A stretch of 64,000 nucleotides of DNA from Deinococcus aerophilus (GCF_014647075.1 NZ_BMOM01000001.1:62001-126000), one strand, 5' to 3'. Counted from the first letter of the stretch, positions 12,216 through 22,790 are shown. Numbers and translations are program-made. The notes: generated by a model from the letters alone, not told the origin.

Positions 12216-13748
12216 TCAGCTCAGCGCGTACAGCTCGCCGTACTTCTCGCGCAGGTACTTCAGGTACGGCTCGACCGTCATGGGCTGGCCGGTGGCGCGC
12301 TCCACGAGTTCGGCCGGCTGGTACAGGCCGCCCGGCGCGTACACGTGTTTCCGGAGCCAGCCGTGCAGGCGGCTGAAGTCGGCGCGGGCGATGTCGTCCT
12401 CCAGGCCCGGGTTGGCTTTCTCTGCGGCGGCGTAGAACTGCGCGCTCAGGACGTTGCCCAGCGTGTAGCCTTGGAAGGCCCCGCCGATGCTGCCGAAGTA
12501 CCAGTGGACGTCCTGCAGCGCGCCGTTCACGTCATTGGGCGCGCGCAGGCCCAGGTTGCGCTCGTAGGCGGCGTGCCACGCATCGTTCAGGTCGCGCACG
12601 GCGAGCGTGCCGCCCAGCAGCTCCCGCTCCAGCTCATAGCGGGTGATGACATGCAGGTTGTAGGTCAGCTCATCGGCGTCGGTGCGGATCAGGGAACGGG
12701 CCACCGTGTTCACCGCGCGGTGCATCTCGTCCTCGCTGACATCCGAGAGCTGTTCGGGGAAGGCGTCCCGGAACTTGCCGAAATACGCGGCCCAGAACGC
12801 CCGGCTGCGGCCCACCAGGTTCTCCCACAGCCGCGACTGACTTTCGTGAACCCCGGCGCTGACCCCCCCGCCGATGGGCGTGCCCAGGAACTCCCCAGAT
12901 ACCCCCTGCTCGTACAGCGCGTGTCCGGCCTCGTGCAGCGTGGAATACAGCGCCTCGCCCAGGTCGTTCTCCTTGACGCGGGTGGTGATGCGCACGTCCG
13001 CGCCGCCCAGCCGGGTCATGAAGGGATGGTGGGTCAGGTCCTGGCGGCCCCGCGTGAAGTCGTAACCGTAGTCACGGATCACCGCCTCGCCAAAAGCGAG
13101 CTGCGTGGCAGCGGGGTAGTGGCGGTGCAGGAAGTCGGTGCGGGGCGGGGCGGCCCCGATCACGGCGTCGGCCAGCGGCACCAGGGCCTCACGCAGCTTG
13201 CTGAACACCTCGCCCACCTGCGCGGCGGTCATGCCCTCGTCGGAGCGGTCGATGAAGTAATCCATCGGATCGCCGAATTCGGGAAAGTACGCGGCGGCCT
13301 GACGGCTGAAGTCCAGCGACTTTTCCAGGTACGGCACCATCCGCGTGAAGTCATTGTCGGGCCGCGCCGTGGTCCACGCACTGTAGCTCTCGCCGCCGTG
13401 CTGGCTCCACGCGGCCACGAACTCGGCGGGAAAACGGGTGGCCTCCTCGAAGTTCTTGCGTGCCAGCGCAACCATGCGGGTCTGCGCGGGCGAGAGGTCC
13501 CCGCGGCCCTGCACAGCATCGAGCAGCCGGCCATAGTCCGCGTCGGTGGCGCGGGCATGGACCATGCGCGAGAGCAGCGACTGCTGGCGGGCGCGCCCCG
13601 CCGCCGCCCCGGACGGCAGGTAGGTGCTCTGGTCCCAGCCCAGCAGCGAGCCGATGCCGCCCAGGTCGGCCAGTTCCTGCCAGTGGGCCTTCAGGTCGGT
13701 CCACTGCGTGTCGGTGCTCCGGGCGTCTCCGGCGGTGGTGGAGGTCAT
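12216..13748 (-). CDS. M32 carboxypeptidase (Taq type)
   Basis: 510-residue zinc carboxypeptidase, the normal size for the family. The active site HEAGH is at residues 272-276 (LYSTLHEAGHALYEQGV), with downstream LGTPIGGGVSAGVHESQSRLWEN typical of M32 and the catalytic glutamates in place. It removes C-terminal residues from peptides in the cytoplasm. The start at 13748 follows TACCCT (13761-13756) by 7 nt; an in-frame extension upstream of this box lacks support. It is divergent from the S9 peptidase gene. Confidence 0.92.
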   Translation of the reverse strand: MTSTTAGDARSTDTQWTDLKAHWQELADLGGIGSLLGWDQSTYLPSGAAAGRARQQSLLSRMVHARATDADYGRLLDAVQGRGDLSPAQTRMVALARKNFEEATRFPAEFVAAWSQHGGESYSAWTTARPDNDFTRMVPYLEKSLDFSRQAAAYFPEFGDPMDYFIDRSDEGMTAAQVGEVFSKLREALVPLADAVIGAAPPRTDFLHRHYPAATQLAFGEAVIRDYGYDFTRGRQDLTHHPFMTRLGGADVRITTRVKENDLGEALYSTLHEAGHALYEQGVSGEFLGTPIGGGVSAGVHESQSRLWENLVGRSRAFWAAYFGKFRDAFPEQLSDVSEDEMHRAVNTVARSLIRTDADELTYNLHVITRYELERELLGGTLAVRDLNDAWHAAYERNLGLRAPNDVNGALQDVHWYFGSIGGAFQGYTLGNVLSAQFYAAAEKANPGLEDDIARADFSRLHGWLRKHVYAPGGLYQPAELVERATGQPMTVEPYLKYLREKYGELYALS

Positions 13749-13755
13749 AGGGGCG

Positions 13756-13761
13756 AGGGTA
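13756..13761 (-). promoter_or_regulatory. -10 box of M32 carboxypeptidase gene, leaderless type
   Basis: TACCCT on the minus strand, 7 nt before ATG 13748. Confidence 0.6.
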
Positions 13762-13878
13762 GCGCACCCGGGAGGGGGTCCGGGGAATACAGCCATGGGC
13801 TGCGCCCGGGCGTAGGCCGATTGGCCTAGCGCCCGGCGCCGCGCCGCATTCCGGGGAACAAGGTGGAAGACTGCGGCC

Positions 13879-15711
13879 ATGCCCCCACGTCTTTCCCCCG
13901 AAGCCCTGGCGGCCCTGCCCACCGTGGCGGCGCTGAACGTCTCTCACGACGGCACCCAGGTGGCCTTCTATGCCGACTGGACCGGACGGTTCGAGCTGTA
14001 CACCCTGGACCTAAAGACCCGGGAGCGCCGTCAGGTCACCGATGGTCAGGCCCCCAAGGCGGTGCGGGCGGGCTTCGTGTGGTCGGCGGACGACACGCAC
14101 ATTCTGTTCAGCCGCGACCAGAACGGCGACGAGCGGCAGGCGCTGTTTGACCTGAACCTGACGTCCGGCGAGGTGCAGGCCCTGCAGCACGATCCGCAGA
14201 GCATGGACTACGGGGTGGCCGCGCACCCCGACGGCCGACGGCTGCTTGTGAACAGCACGCGCGGCGGGCAGATGAACGTGCATGTCTATGACCGGGCTGC
14301 AGCGGGGGAGGCGGGGTGGACAGCGCTCACCGCTCTGCCCAGTGCCACCCAGGCCGCCGCATGGAGTCCCGATGGCACCTGCCTGACGCTGACGACCAAC
14401 GACAGCGAGGATCTGCGCAACACCGACGGCTACGTGCTGAACGCCGATGGCTCGGGCCTGCGCCGCGTCCTGCGCGTGCGAGAGGGCAGCCAGGACAGTG
14501 TGGGGCAGTGGCATCCGGACGGCCTGCGGGTGGCAGCGAGCAGCGACGCCGACGGCCACCGCCGGGTGGGACTGCTCACCGTCGAGACGGGCGAGGTGCG
14601 CTGGCTGACTCCTCCGGACGGACAGACCGAGGAAGCGGCCGGCCATTTCTCTCCGGACGGACGGTGGTTGAGCGTCATCCGCAACGTGGACAGCACGCTG
14701 ACCCCGGTGCTGTATGACACGGAGACCGCAGAGGCCCGCACGCTGAAGGTGCCGCCCGGCCTGGCGGTGGGCACCGAGTTCGCCCACGGAGGCAGCCACC
14801 TGCTGTTCAGCCATGTCACCACGACCACCCGCCCGCAGGTGCTGCTGTATAACCTCACAGACGACTCCTGCGAGGTGGTGCTGGAGGCCGATTTCGGTGA
14901 GGTGGACCCGGCCAGCTTCGTGCCCGGCGAGTACCTGCGTTACCCCACCTCAGACGGGCTGGAGGTCCCCGCGATCCTGTACCGCCCGCGTGAGCTGCGC
15001 GGAGACCAGCAGTATCCCGCCCTGATTCACGTCCACGGCGGTCCCACGGCGCAGTTCTTCCGGGGCTTTGACGCACAGGCGCAGTTTCTGGCCGATCAGG
15101 GCTATCTGGTGTTGTGCCCCAATGTGCGCGGCAGCACCGGTTACGGCGTGGCGTGGCGGGACGCCAACCTGCTGGACTGGGGCGGGCGCGACCTGGACGA
15201 TGTGGCGGCGGGGGCCGAGTACCTGAAGACCCTGCCCGAGGTGGACGGCACGCGCCTGGGCATCTTCGGCGGCAGTTACGGCGGATACCTCAGCTACATG
15301 GCAGTGGTGAAGCGTCCCGAACTGTTCCGGGTGGGCGTGCCCATCGTGGGCATCACCGACCTGCAACAGCTGTACGCCGACAACTCCCGCGTGATGCCGC
15401 AGCTGGGCTACTACTTCCGCACCATGATGGGCGATCCGGTGGCGAACGCCGGGTTGTGGCGCGACCGCAGCGCCGTGACCCACGCCGCCGCCCTGAAGGC
15501 GCACCTGTTCATGATGCACGGCACCAACGACCCGCGCTGCCCGGTCAATCAGGCCCGCGGCTTCCGGGACGCGCTGCGGGCGAACGGACGCGAGGAGGGG
15601 CGCGACTTCGAGTACGTGGAATTTGAGGACGAGGGCCACGGCGCGGGCGACATCGCCGGAAAGGTACGCAGCTACCGCCTGATGGCCGACTACCTCGCGC
15701 GGCAGCTGTAA
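13879..15711 (+). CDS. S9 family (prolyl oligopeptidase / acylaminoacyl) peptidase
   Basis: 610 residues. The N-terminal half is a beta-propeller of WD/TolB-like repeats (SHDGTQVAFYAD, SPDGTCLTLTTN, SPDGRWLSVI). The C-terminal alpha/beta-hydrolase domain carries the triad: Ser466 in FGGSYGG, Asp551 in HGTNDPRCP and His587 in EDEGHG, with the oxyanion segment HVHGGPTAQF. It cleaves short peptides and has no signal peptide. AAGGTGG lies 12 nt before the ATG, a little far. Exact specificity (dipeptidyl, acylaminoacyl or oligopeptidase) cannot be told. Confidence 0.9.
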   Translation: MPPRLSPEALAALPTVAALNVSHDGTQVAFYADWTGRFELYTLDLKTRERRQVTDGQAPKAVRAGFVWSADDTHILFSRDQNGDERQALFDLNLTSGEVQALQHDPQSMDYGVAAHPDGRRLLVNSTRGGQMNVHVYDRAAAGEAGWTALTALPSATQAAAWSPDGTCLTLTTNDSEDLRNTDGYVLNADGSGLRRVLRVREGSQDSVGQWHPDGLRVAASSDADGHRRVGLLTVETGEVRWLTPPDGQTEEAAGHFSPDGRWLSVIRNVDSTLTPVLYDTETAEARTLKVPPGLAVGTEFAHGGSHLLFSHVTTTTRPQVLLYNLTDDSCEVVLEADFGEVDPASFVPGEYLRYPTSDGLEVPAILYRPRELRGDQQYPALIHVHGGPTAQFFRGFDAQAQFLADQGYLVLCPNVRGSTGYGVAWRDANLLDWGGRDLDDVAAGAEYLKTLPEVDGTRLGIFGGSYGGYLSYMAVVKRPELFRVGVPIVGITDLQQLYADNSRVMPQLGYYFRTMMGDPVANAGLWRDRSAVTHAAALKAHLFMMHGTNDPRCPVNQARGFRDALRANGREEGRDFEYVEFEDEGHGAGDIAGKVRSYRLMADYLARQL

Positions 15712-15723
15712 CGGCCCGCCCGC

Positions 15724-15729
15724 TAAGCT
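15724..15729 (+). promoter_or_regulatory. -10 box of sirtuin gene, leaderless type
   Basis: TAAGCT lies 6 nt before ATG 15736. Confidence 0.55.
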
Positions 15730-15735
15730 GGGGCG

Positions 15736-16482
15736 ATGAAGCTTGCCGACGCCCGCGCCGCCCTCCGAGAAGCCCGTCATGTGGCCGTCCTGACCGGCGC
15801 GGGCGTCAGCGCCGAGAGCGGCATTCCCACCTTCCGCGACGCCCAGACCGGGCACTGGGCGCGCTTCCGGCCCGAGGACCTCGCGAGTCCGGGGGCGTAT
15901 TTCCGCGACCCCGCGCTGGTGTGGGAGTGGTATGCAGGCCGCTACCGCGACGTGACGCGCGCCCAGCCCAACGGCGGGCATGCACTGCTGACGCAGCTGG
16001 AGCGGGAAAAGGGCGACGGCTTTTTCCTCGCCACCCAGAACGTGGACGGGCTGCACACCCGCGCGGGCAGCGGGGCGGCGGGAGGACAGCTCGTAGAGCT
16101 GCACGGCAACCTGACCACCGCACGCTGCGAGGTCTGCGACTGGACGGCAGACCTGCCCGCCCCGGACCACTTCACCCCGCCGCCCTCCTGCCCCGACTGC
16201 GGCGGCCGGATGCGGCCCAATGTGGTGTGGTTCGGGGAAGACCTGCCCGAGACGGCGCTGGCGGCGGCGGCCACCGCCTTCGCCGGGGCCGATGTCGCCC
16301 TGATCATCGGCACCAGCGGCGTGGTGTATCCGGCGGCGGGGCTGGCCGCCGAAGCGCTGCGGCGCGGCGCAGTCGCCATTGAAGTCAACCCCGTCGAAAC
16401 CAACATCTCCTGGCAGATGACCTTCGCCGTGCGGGACGTGGCCTCCCGTGGGCTGGCGGCGCTGCTGGGTCAGGAACCGTAG
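15736..16482 (+). CDS. cobB: NAD-dependent protein deacylase, sirtuin (CobB type)
   Basis: 248 residues. GAGVSAESGIPTFRD (residues 21-35) is the NAD pocket, TQNVDGLHTRAG follows, His123 in LVELHGN is the general base, and Cys131, 134, 152 and 155 bind zinc. Tyr66 and Arg69 (WYAGR) fit the Y-x-x-R pair that lets Sirt5-class enzymes, including E. coli CobB, remove succinyl and malonyl as well as acetyl groups. It may act on acetyl-CoA synthetase, which is encoded in this window and carries the target lysine motif; that link is inference. Confidence 0.9.
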   Translation: MKLADARAALREARHVAVLTGAGVSAESGIPTFRDAQTGHWARFRPEDLASPGAYFRDPALVWEWYAGRYRDVTRAQPNGGHALLTQLEREKGDGFFLATQNVDGLHTRAGSGAAGGQLVELHGNLTTARCEVCDWTADLPAPDHFTPPPSCPDCGGRMRPNVVWFGEDLPETALAAAATAFAGADVALIIGTSGVVYPAAGLAAEALRRGAVAIEVNPVETNISWQMTFAVRDVASRGLAALLGQEP

Positions 16483-16590
16483 GCACTGGCCTACCCGCGC
16501 CGCCGGCGCGCAGGGGGGCGGGCATGGCGCGGCCCGTCGGCTGTCTGCTTTCTTTCATAGTGTGGACACGGCGCGGTGCTAGCTTTGGGA

Positions 16591-16613
16591 CGGCCCGCTC
16601 TGTGGGTGGGCCG
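16591..16613 (+). other. Small hairpin directly before the riboswitch
   Basis: CGGCCC (16591-16596) pairs with GGGCCG (16608-16613), abutting the P1 strand of the FMN riboswitch. Confidence 0.45.
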
Positions 16614-16784
16614 CTTCCTTCGGGGTGGGGTGTGAGTCCCTACCGGCGGTGATGGCGCAAGCCCGAGCCCGCGAAGCCCGCGCAAACTGATCCACGCGCA
16701 GGCCCGATCCGGTGAGATTCCGGGGCCGACGGTGTTGCGGCGCACCTGTATGGGTGCCCGTTCAGTCCGGATGAGAGAAGGAGG
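16614..16784 (+). ncRNA. FMN riboswitch (RFN element)
   Basis: The conserved RFN blocks occur in order: CTTCGGGGTGGGGTG, TCCCTACCGGCGGTGAT, AGCCCGCGA, GATCCGGTGAGATTCCGG, GGCCGACGGT and AGTCCGGATGAGAGAAGG. P1 is CTTCCTTC (16614-16621) with GAAGGAGG (16777-16784), eight pairs including one G-U. The 3' strand of P1 is itself the Shine-Dalgarno sequence of the first rib gene, so FMN binding should block ribosome access directly. No terminator lies between it and ribD. Confidence 0.95.
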
Positions 16785-16788
16785 AGCG

Positions 16789-17958
16789 TTGCCCTGCCCC
16801 CCCGGCGGGCAGCGACAATCCATGTATGAAGTGAATGCACCGCCCGGCAGGGTGGAGGCGGCCACGTCAGCCGATGAGCGCTGGATGACGCTCGCGCTGG
16901 CCCAGGCCGCTGCAGGACTGGGGCGCACGGCCCCCAACCCGCCCGTGGGCTGCGTGATCGTGCGCGGCGCACAGCTGGTGGGCCAGGGATTTCATCCCCG
17001 CGCCGGAGAAGCGCACGCCGAGGTGTTTGCGCTGCGCGAGGCGGGCGAGCGGGCGCGTGGAGCCACCGCCTACGTCACGCTGGAGCCGTGCAGCCATCAT
17101 GGGCGCACCCCTCCCTGCGCCGACGCCGTGATCGCCTCGGGCGTGCGGCGGGTGGTCGTGGCGGCCTTGGACCCCAACCCACAGGTGGCGGGCCGGGGGG
17201 TCGCGCGCCTGCGCGCCGCCGGCATAGACGTGACCGTGGGCGTGGGTGCCGACGAAGCCCTGCGCCAGCAGGCGGGCTTTCGCAGCGTGATGGTGCGCGG
17301 GCGACCGTGGGTGGTGGCCAAGTACGCCATGACCCTGGACGGCAAGGTGGCGGCCCTGAATGCCCACGGCGGCGGTGAGGGAAACGGTGCAGTCAGCGGC
17401 GCGCTGGCCCGCCGCCGCGTGATGCAGTGGCGAGATGAGCTCGACGCCATTGCCGTGGGCAGCGGCACCCTGCTGGCCGACAATCCGGCCCTGACCACCC
17501 GCGGCATTCCCGGGGGCCGCGATCCGCGCCCGGTGGTCTTCGATCGCCGGGCCCGCACCTGCCCGCAGGCCCGTGCGTGGCGGCCCGGCGCGGTGCTTGT
17601 GGCTGCTCCCGGGGCAGATACCGCTGCCCATGAAGCGGCGGGGATTCAGGTGCTGCGCGCCGCGGACCACGCCCACGCCCTGGATGCCCTGGGAGAACTG
17701 GGGGTATCCAGCGTGCTGCTGGAAGGTGGGCCGGTTCTGCTGGGCGCCTTTTTAGAGGCCGGGCTGGTGGACGAGGTGCGGGTCCTGATCGCTCCCAAAG
17801 TGCTGGGCGCGGGGCTCTCGCCGTTGCCCGGGCCGCGGCGGCCCATGGCGCAGGCCCAGGACCTTCGGGAGGTCCACACCGAACCGCTTGGCCCCGATGT
17901 GCTGGTCACGGGCCTTCTGAATTCCATTCCCCACCTCGCGGCGGAAGGAGAACACTGA
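16789..17958 (+). CDS. ribD: Bifunctional riboflavin deaminase/reductase
   Basis: 389 residues from TTG 16789. The N-terminal deaminase has the zinc site HAEVFAL and PCSHHGRTPPC; GRTAPNPPVGCVIV precedes it. The C-terminal reductase begins around KYAMTLDGKVAA and uses NADPH on the ribosylamino-pyrimidine. Start choice: AAGGAGG (16778-16784) lies 4 nt before TTG 16789, whereas ATG 16822 has no ribosome binding site; ATG 16771 falls inside the conserved riboswitch core and is rejected. If 16822 is right the protein is 378 residues. It is the first gene of the rib operon and overlaps ribE by 1 nt. Confidence 0.9.
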   Translation: MPCPPGGQRQSMYEVNAPPGRVEAATSADERWMTLALAQAAAGLGRTAPNPPVGCVIVRGAQLVGQGFHPRAGEAHAEVFALREAGERARGATAYVTLEPCSHHGRTPPCADAVIASGVRRVVVAALDPNPQVAGRGVARLRAAGIDVTVGVGADEALRQQAGFRSVMVRGRPWVVAKYAMTLDGKVAALNAHGGGEGNGAVSGALARRRVMQWRDELDAIAVGSGTLLADNPALTTRGIPGGRDPRPVVFDRRARTCPQARAWRPGAVLVAAPGADTAAHEAAGIQVLRAADHAHALDALGELGVSSVLLEGGPVLLGAFLEAGLVDEVRVLIAPKVLGAGLSPLPGPRRPMAQAQDLREVHTEPLGPDVLVTGLLNSIPHLAAEGEH

Positions 17959-18614
17959 TGTTTACTGGAATCGTTGAACAGCTGGGCCGCGTGTCCGGCA
18001 GTGTCCTGCAAGACGGCAATCTGCGCGTGACCGTGGCTCCACAGCGTCCCTGGACCGATCTGGCCCTGGGCGAGAGCATCGCGGTCAACGGCACCTGCCT
18101 GACCGTCACGGCCTGGAACGCAGAAGGCTTCACGGTGGACCTCAGCCGCGAGACCCTGGCCAAGACGGCCCCGCAGTGGCAGGTCGGTTCCGCGGTGAAT
18201 CTGGAACGCGCCATGACCGCGCAGGCCCGCTTTGGCGGCCATGTGGTGAGCGGGCACGTGGACGGCGTGGGCGAGGTGTTGCGGGTCGAGGCCCAGCCCG
18301 GCGCGTACACCATGACCGTGCGCGCTCCCGCTCCTCTGGCGCGGTATCTGGTGCCCAAGGGCAGCGTGACGGTGGACGGGGTCAGCCTGACCGTGGTGGA
18401 TGTGGGCGGTCCGGCGGGCAGCCGCGCCGATCTGCGCGCCGATGAGTTCACGCTGTGGCTGGTGCCGCACACCCTGGAGGTCACCACGCTGCACACCTGG
18501 GCCGCCGGAACGCGGGTGAATCTGGAGGCCGACCAGATGGCCAAGTATGCCGAGCGTCTGCTGCTCATGCGCGACTGGACCCCCCCGGCGACCACCCCGG
18601 AGGTGGGGGCATGA
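17958..18614 (+). CDS. ribE: Riboflavin synthase, alpha subunit
   Basis: 218 residues made of two similar lumazine-binding repeats: [10 protein letters not shown] with [11 protein letters not shown] in the first, [16 protein letters not shown] and [11 protein letters not shown] in the second. It converts two 6,7-dimethyl-8-ribityllumazine molecules into riboflavin plus pyrimidinedione. AAGGAG at 17945-17950 precedes the ATG, which overlaps the ribD stop (TGATG). It runs into the next gene with an ATGA overlap. Confidence 0.95.
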   Translation: MFTGIVEQLGRVSGSVLQDGNLRVTVAPQRPWTDLALGESIAVNGTCLTVTAWNAEGFTVDLSRETLAKTAPQWQVGSAVNLERAMTAQARFGGHVVSGHVDGVGEVLRVEAQPGAYTMTVRAPAPLARYLVPKGSVTVDGVSLTVVDVGGPAGSRADLRADEFTLWLVPHTLEVTTLHTWAAGTRVNLEADQMAKYAERLLLMRDWTPPATTPEVGA

Positions 18615-19831
18615 CGGGCGCGGCCATTACGCTTTCTCCCATTGCCGAACTGCTCGCCGAGCTGCGGGCGGGCCGCCCGGTGATTCTGGTGGACGACGAG
18701 AACCGCGAGAACGAGGGCGACCTGCTGATGCCCGCCGCGACCGCCACGCCCGAATGGATTAACTTCATGGCCCGCGAGGGCCGGGGCCTGATCTGCGTGA
18801 CCCTGCTGCCCGAACGCGCCGCGCGGCTGGACCTGACACCCATGGTGGGAAGCAGCACCGACCCCAACGGCACGGCGTTCACGGTCAGTGTGGACCACAC
18901 GAGCAACAGCACCGGCATCAGCGCCTTTGACCGCGCCGCCACCATTGCCGCGCTGCTGGACGACGCGGCCGGGCCTGCCGATTTCCGCCGCCCCGGACAC
19001 ATCTTTCCGCTGGTGGCGCGGCCCGGCGGGGTGCTGCGCCGGGCCGGACACACCGAGGCCGCGTGTGATCTGGCGCGGCTGGCGGGCTTTGCCCCGGTGG
19101 GCGTGATCTGCGAGATCATGGGGGACGACGGCGAGATGAGCCGTCTGCCGGACCTACTCGCCTTCGGGGAGCGGCACGGCCTGAAGGTGGGGAGCATCGA
19201 GGCCCTGATTGCCTACCGGCTGGAACATGATCCGTTCATGCAGCTCGTGGCCGAGGCCCGGTTGCCCACCGAGTACGGCGAATTCCGGCTGGTGGGGTTC
19301 GAGGATTCCCTGAGTGGAGCCGAACACGTCGCGCTGGTGATGGGCGAGGTGGATGAACAGCCTTTGCTCGTGCGGGTCCACAGCGAGTGCCTGACCGGGG
19401 ACGGCTTTCACAGCCTGCGCTGCGACTGCGGCCCGCAGCGTGACGCCGCCCTGCAGGCCATCGCCGCCGAGGGCCGGGGGGTGCTCGTGTACCTGCGTCA
19501 GGAGGGCCGGGGCATCGGCCTGCTGAACAAGATCCGTGCCTACGCCCTGCAGGACGGCGGGGCCGATACGGTGGAGGCGAACCTGAAGCTCGGCTTTCCC
19601 GCCGATGCCCGCGATTTTGGCATCGGAGCCCAGATGCTGCACCTGCTCGGCGCGCGGCGGCTGCGCGTCCTGACCAACAATCCACGCAAGCTGCACTCCC
19701 TGGGCGGCTTCGGGCTGGAGGTCATCGAGCGGGTGCCGCTGCACGCCGGGCACAACGAACACAACGCTGCGTATCTCAGCACCAAGGCCGCCCGGCTGGG
19801 CCACATCGGCACCGACGGCACCGGCATCTGA
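18611..19831 (+). CDS. ribBA: DHBP synthase / GTP cyclohydrolase II fusion
   Basis: 406 residues. The N-terminal half ([38 protein letters not shown]) makes dihydroxybutanone phosphate from ribulose-5-phosphate; the C-terminal half opens GTP, with zinc ligands in [19 protein letters not shown] and the motif [10 protein letters not shown]. Both active-site sets look intact, so both first steps of the pathway come from this one protein. The start ATG overlaps the ribE stop by 4 nt, indicating translational coupling. Confidence 0.95.
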   Translation: MTGAAITLSPIAELLAELRAGRPVILVDDENRENEGDLLMPAATATPEWINFMAREGRGLICVTLLPERAARLDLTPMVGSSTDPNGTAFTVSVDHTSNSTGISAFDRAATIAALLDDAAGPADFRRPGHIFPLVARPGGVLRRAGHTEAACDLARLAGFAPVGVICEIMGDDGEMSRLPDLLAFGERHGLKVGSIEALIAYRLEHDPFMQLVAEARLPTEYGEFRLVGFEDSLSGAEHVALVMGEVDEQPLLVRVHSECLTGDGFHSLRCDCGPQRDAALQAIAAEGRGVLVYLRQEGRGIGLLNKIRAYALQDGGADTVEANLKLGFPADARDFGIGAQMLHLLGARRLRVLTNNPRKLHSLGGFGLEVIERVPLHAGHNEHNAAYLSTKAARLGHIGTDGTGI

Positions 19832-19892
19832 CGCCCGGCCCCCGCCCGGCCCGGCAGTTCCCGCAGTTCCCCCACCCATCCAAGGAGTTCCC

Positions 19893-20354
19893 ATGCAGCG
19901 CATCGAAGCCCATCTGCTCGCCACCGACCTGAAATTCGCCGTCGTCAGCACCCGCTGGAACCACCTGATCGTGGACCGGCTCGTGGAGGGCGCCGAGCTC
20001 GCCTTTGTGCAGCACGGCGGCAAGACCGAGCACCTGGATCATTTTCTTGCTCCCGGTTCCTATGAAATTCCGCTGATCGCCCGCAAGCTCGCCGAATCGG
20101 GCCGCTACGACGCGGTGGTGTGTCTGGGGGCCGTCATCAAGGGAGACACCGACCACTACGATTTTGTGGCGGGCGGCGCGGCCCAGGGCATCCTGAACAC
20201 CTCGCTGCACACCGGCGTGCCGGTGGCCTTTGGCGTGCTGACCACCGATACGGTGGAACAGGCCCTGAACCGCGCCGGCATCAAGGCGGGCAACAAGGGA
20301 GCCGAGGCGGTCCTCGCCATGATCGAGACGGTGAATCTGCTGCGCCAGATCTGA
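19893..20354 (+). CDS. ribH: 6,7-dimethyl-8-ribityllumazine synthase
   Basis: 153 residues, standard length. VVSTRWNHLIVDRLVEGA, APGSYEIPL, CLGAVIKGDTDHYDFV (catalytic His) and VPVAFGVLTTDT are family signatures. It condenses the products of the two pathway branches into lumazine, the substrate of riboflavin synthase. AAGGAG precedes the ATG by 6 nt. It is the fourth and last gene of the rib operon, 61 nt after ribBA. Confidence 0.95.
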   Translation: MQRIEAHLLATDLKFAVVSTRWNHLIVDRLVEGAELAFVQHGGKTEHLDHFLAPGSYEIPLIARKLAESGRYDAVVCLGAVIKGDTDHYDFVAGGAAQGILNTSLHTGVPVAFGVLTTDTVEQALNRAGIKAGNKGAEAVLAMIETVNLLRQI

Positions 20355-20383
20355 GGAACGGGGCAGCGGTTCCGGCGAGCCGC

Positions 20384-20389
20384 TATGCT
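20384..20389 (+). promoter_or_regulatory. -10 box of DinB gene, leaderless type
   Basis: TATGCT lies 9 nt before ATG 20399. Confidence 0.45.
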
Positions 20390-20398
20390 GCCTTCCAC

Positions 20399-20851
20399 AT
20401 GACTCCCTCGCACCGTTATGCCCGCACCTTCCAGTCCCACCGGGATGCCCTGCTGGACCTGTACGCGCAGCTGCCCGAAGATCAGGGGACTTTCAGCGCC
20501 TGGGAGGGTGGCCTGAGCTTCATCGGCCAGGCCGACCACCTCTCGGTGAGTGCCACGCGCTTTCTGAGTCTGGTGCGCGGCGAGAAGCCCGGCGCGGCCC
20601 CCGCTGCGAGCGCCACGCTGAGCGAGGCGAGGGACCGGCTGCAGGAAACCCAGGAGGCCACCGCGGCGGCCATCAGCGCCCTGAGTGAGGAGGACCTGCA
20701 GCGCCGCGTGCCGGCCTTCGGGGGCCGCGAGATGCCGGTCACCGCCCTGCTGGACCTGATCATCAGCCACGAGGCCCACCACAAGGGTCAGGTGTGGATC
20801 ATGGCCCGCATGGTGGGCGTTCAGCCGCCGATGTTCGTGAAGATGGGCTGA
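20399..20851 (+). CDS. DinB/YfiT-like four-helix protein
   Basis: 150 residues. Metal-binding histidines fit the DinB-like pattern: a first His in GQADHLS and a second pair in [20 protein letters not shown]. DinB-like proteins are a four-helix bundle superfamily that includes bacillithiol and mycothiol transferases; the family is strongly expanded in Deinococcus. The thiol partner cannot be determined. This is not the DNA polymerase IV also called DinB. It has its own -10 box and is followed by a strong terminator. Confidence 0.85.
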   Translation: MTPSHRYARTFQSHRDALLDLYAQLPEDQGTFSAWEGGLSFIGQADHLSVSATRFLSLVRGEKPGAAPAASATLSEARDRLQETQEATAAAISALSEEDLQRRVPAFGGREMPVTALLDLIISHEAHHKGQVWIMARMVGVQPPMFVKMG

Positions 20852-20885
20852 GGCGCTTCCGGCCGGTGCGGCACCGCGCCACAGC

Positions 20886-20925
20886 AAGCGGGCTTCAAGG
20901 AACGGTGGGTTCCCTGAAGCCCGCT
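20886..20925 (+). terminator. Long hairpin between convergent genes
   Basis: AAGCGGGCTTCA pairs with TGAAGCCCGCTT, with inner AGGAAC/GTTCC pairing, then CTTC. It probably ends the DinB gene and the opposing VWA gene. Confidence 0.75.
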
Positions 20926-20942
20926 TCTTCGGGCTGGCAGTG

Positions 20943-22154
<1,212 letters not shown>

Positions 22155-22255
22155 ATCCCGACCTCCGTTGCCCTACAGCATGGCGCGTGTGGAGAACGGC
22201 GTTTGTAACCCGTGGGGCGGTGTCGGGCGTGTTCAGTTCGGCGGCGCCGCGAGGT

Positions 22256-22783
22256 TCAGGCCTGCGCTCCGCCCGGCATGATGGTGCCGGGCGTCACGCC
22301 CAGCCGCCGCAGCGCCTCGGCCCAGCGCTCCGCCGCCGGCACGTCCCACAGCAGTTCCGGGGTGTCCTGCTCCACCCAGACCCACGTGCCCACCCGCGCC
22401 TCCTCCGTGAGCTGTCCCGGCCCCCAGCCTGCGTAGCCCAGAACCAGCATGTAGCGCTGGCCGCTTTCCATGACGGCGTGAAGCACCTCGAGGCTGCTGG
22501 AAACGTTCAGCCCCGGCACCAGCCGGATCTCGCCGTCCAGTTCCAGGGCGTCGGGGTACAGGCACCAGCCCAGCGTCGGGTCCACCGGGCCGCCCAGCCA
22601 CGCCGGTGCGCTCTGGTCCTCGGCCCCCTCGATCAGTTCTGAGATGGGCTGCGGTGTGGGCGCGTTCACGATCAACCCCAGGGCCCCTTTCTCGTCGTGT
22701 TCCAGCAGCAGGATCACGGCGCCTCCGAACACCGCGCCGCGCAGATGGGGACTCGCCACCAGAAAAGTCAAAGGCCCGCTCAT
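22256..22783 (-). CDS. YqgE/AlgH family protein (DUF179)
   Basis: 175 residues. FLVASPHLRGAVFGGAVILLLEHDEKGALGLIVNAPT is the family hallmark, followed by LGGPVDPTLGWCLYP and GYAGWGPGQLTEE. Members are conserved single-domain cytoplasmic proteins of unsettled function, originally linked to alginate regulation in Pseudomonas. TATCCT (22796-22791) is 7 nt before the ATG with no ribosome binding site. It lies downstream of lon on the same strand, but its own -10 box suggests separate transcription. Confidence 0.9.
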   Translation of the reverse strand: MSGPLTFLVASPHLRGAVFGGAVILLLEHDEKGALGLIVNAPTPQPISELIEGAEDQSAPAWLGGPVDPTLGWCLYPDALELDGEIRLVPGLNVSSSLEVLHAVMESGQRYMLVLGYAGWGPGQLTEEARVGTWVWVEQDTPELLWDVPAAERWAEALRRLGVTPGTIMPGGAQA

Positions 22784-22790
22784 CGCCTAC

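Noticed and set aside
16771..16773. ATG in frame with ribD inside the riboswitch
   Set aside because: It is part of the conserved RFN sequence TCCGGATGAGAG and has no ribosome binding site upstream.
20399..20851. DinB as DNA polymerase IV
   Set aside because: The 150-residue four-helix metal-binding protein shares only the name; no Y-family polymerase motif is present.
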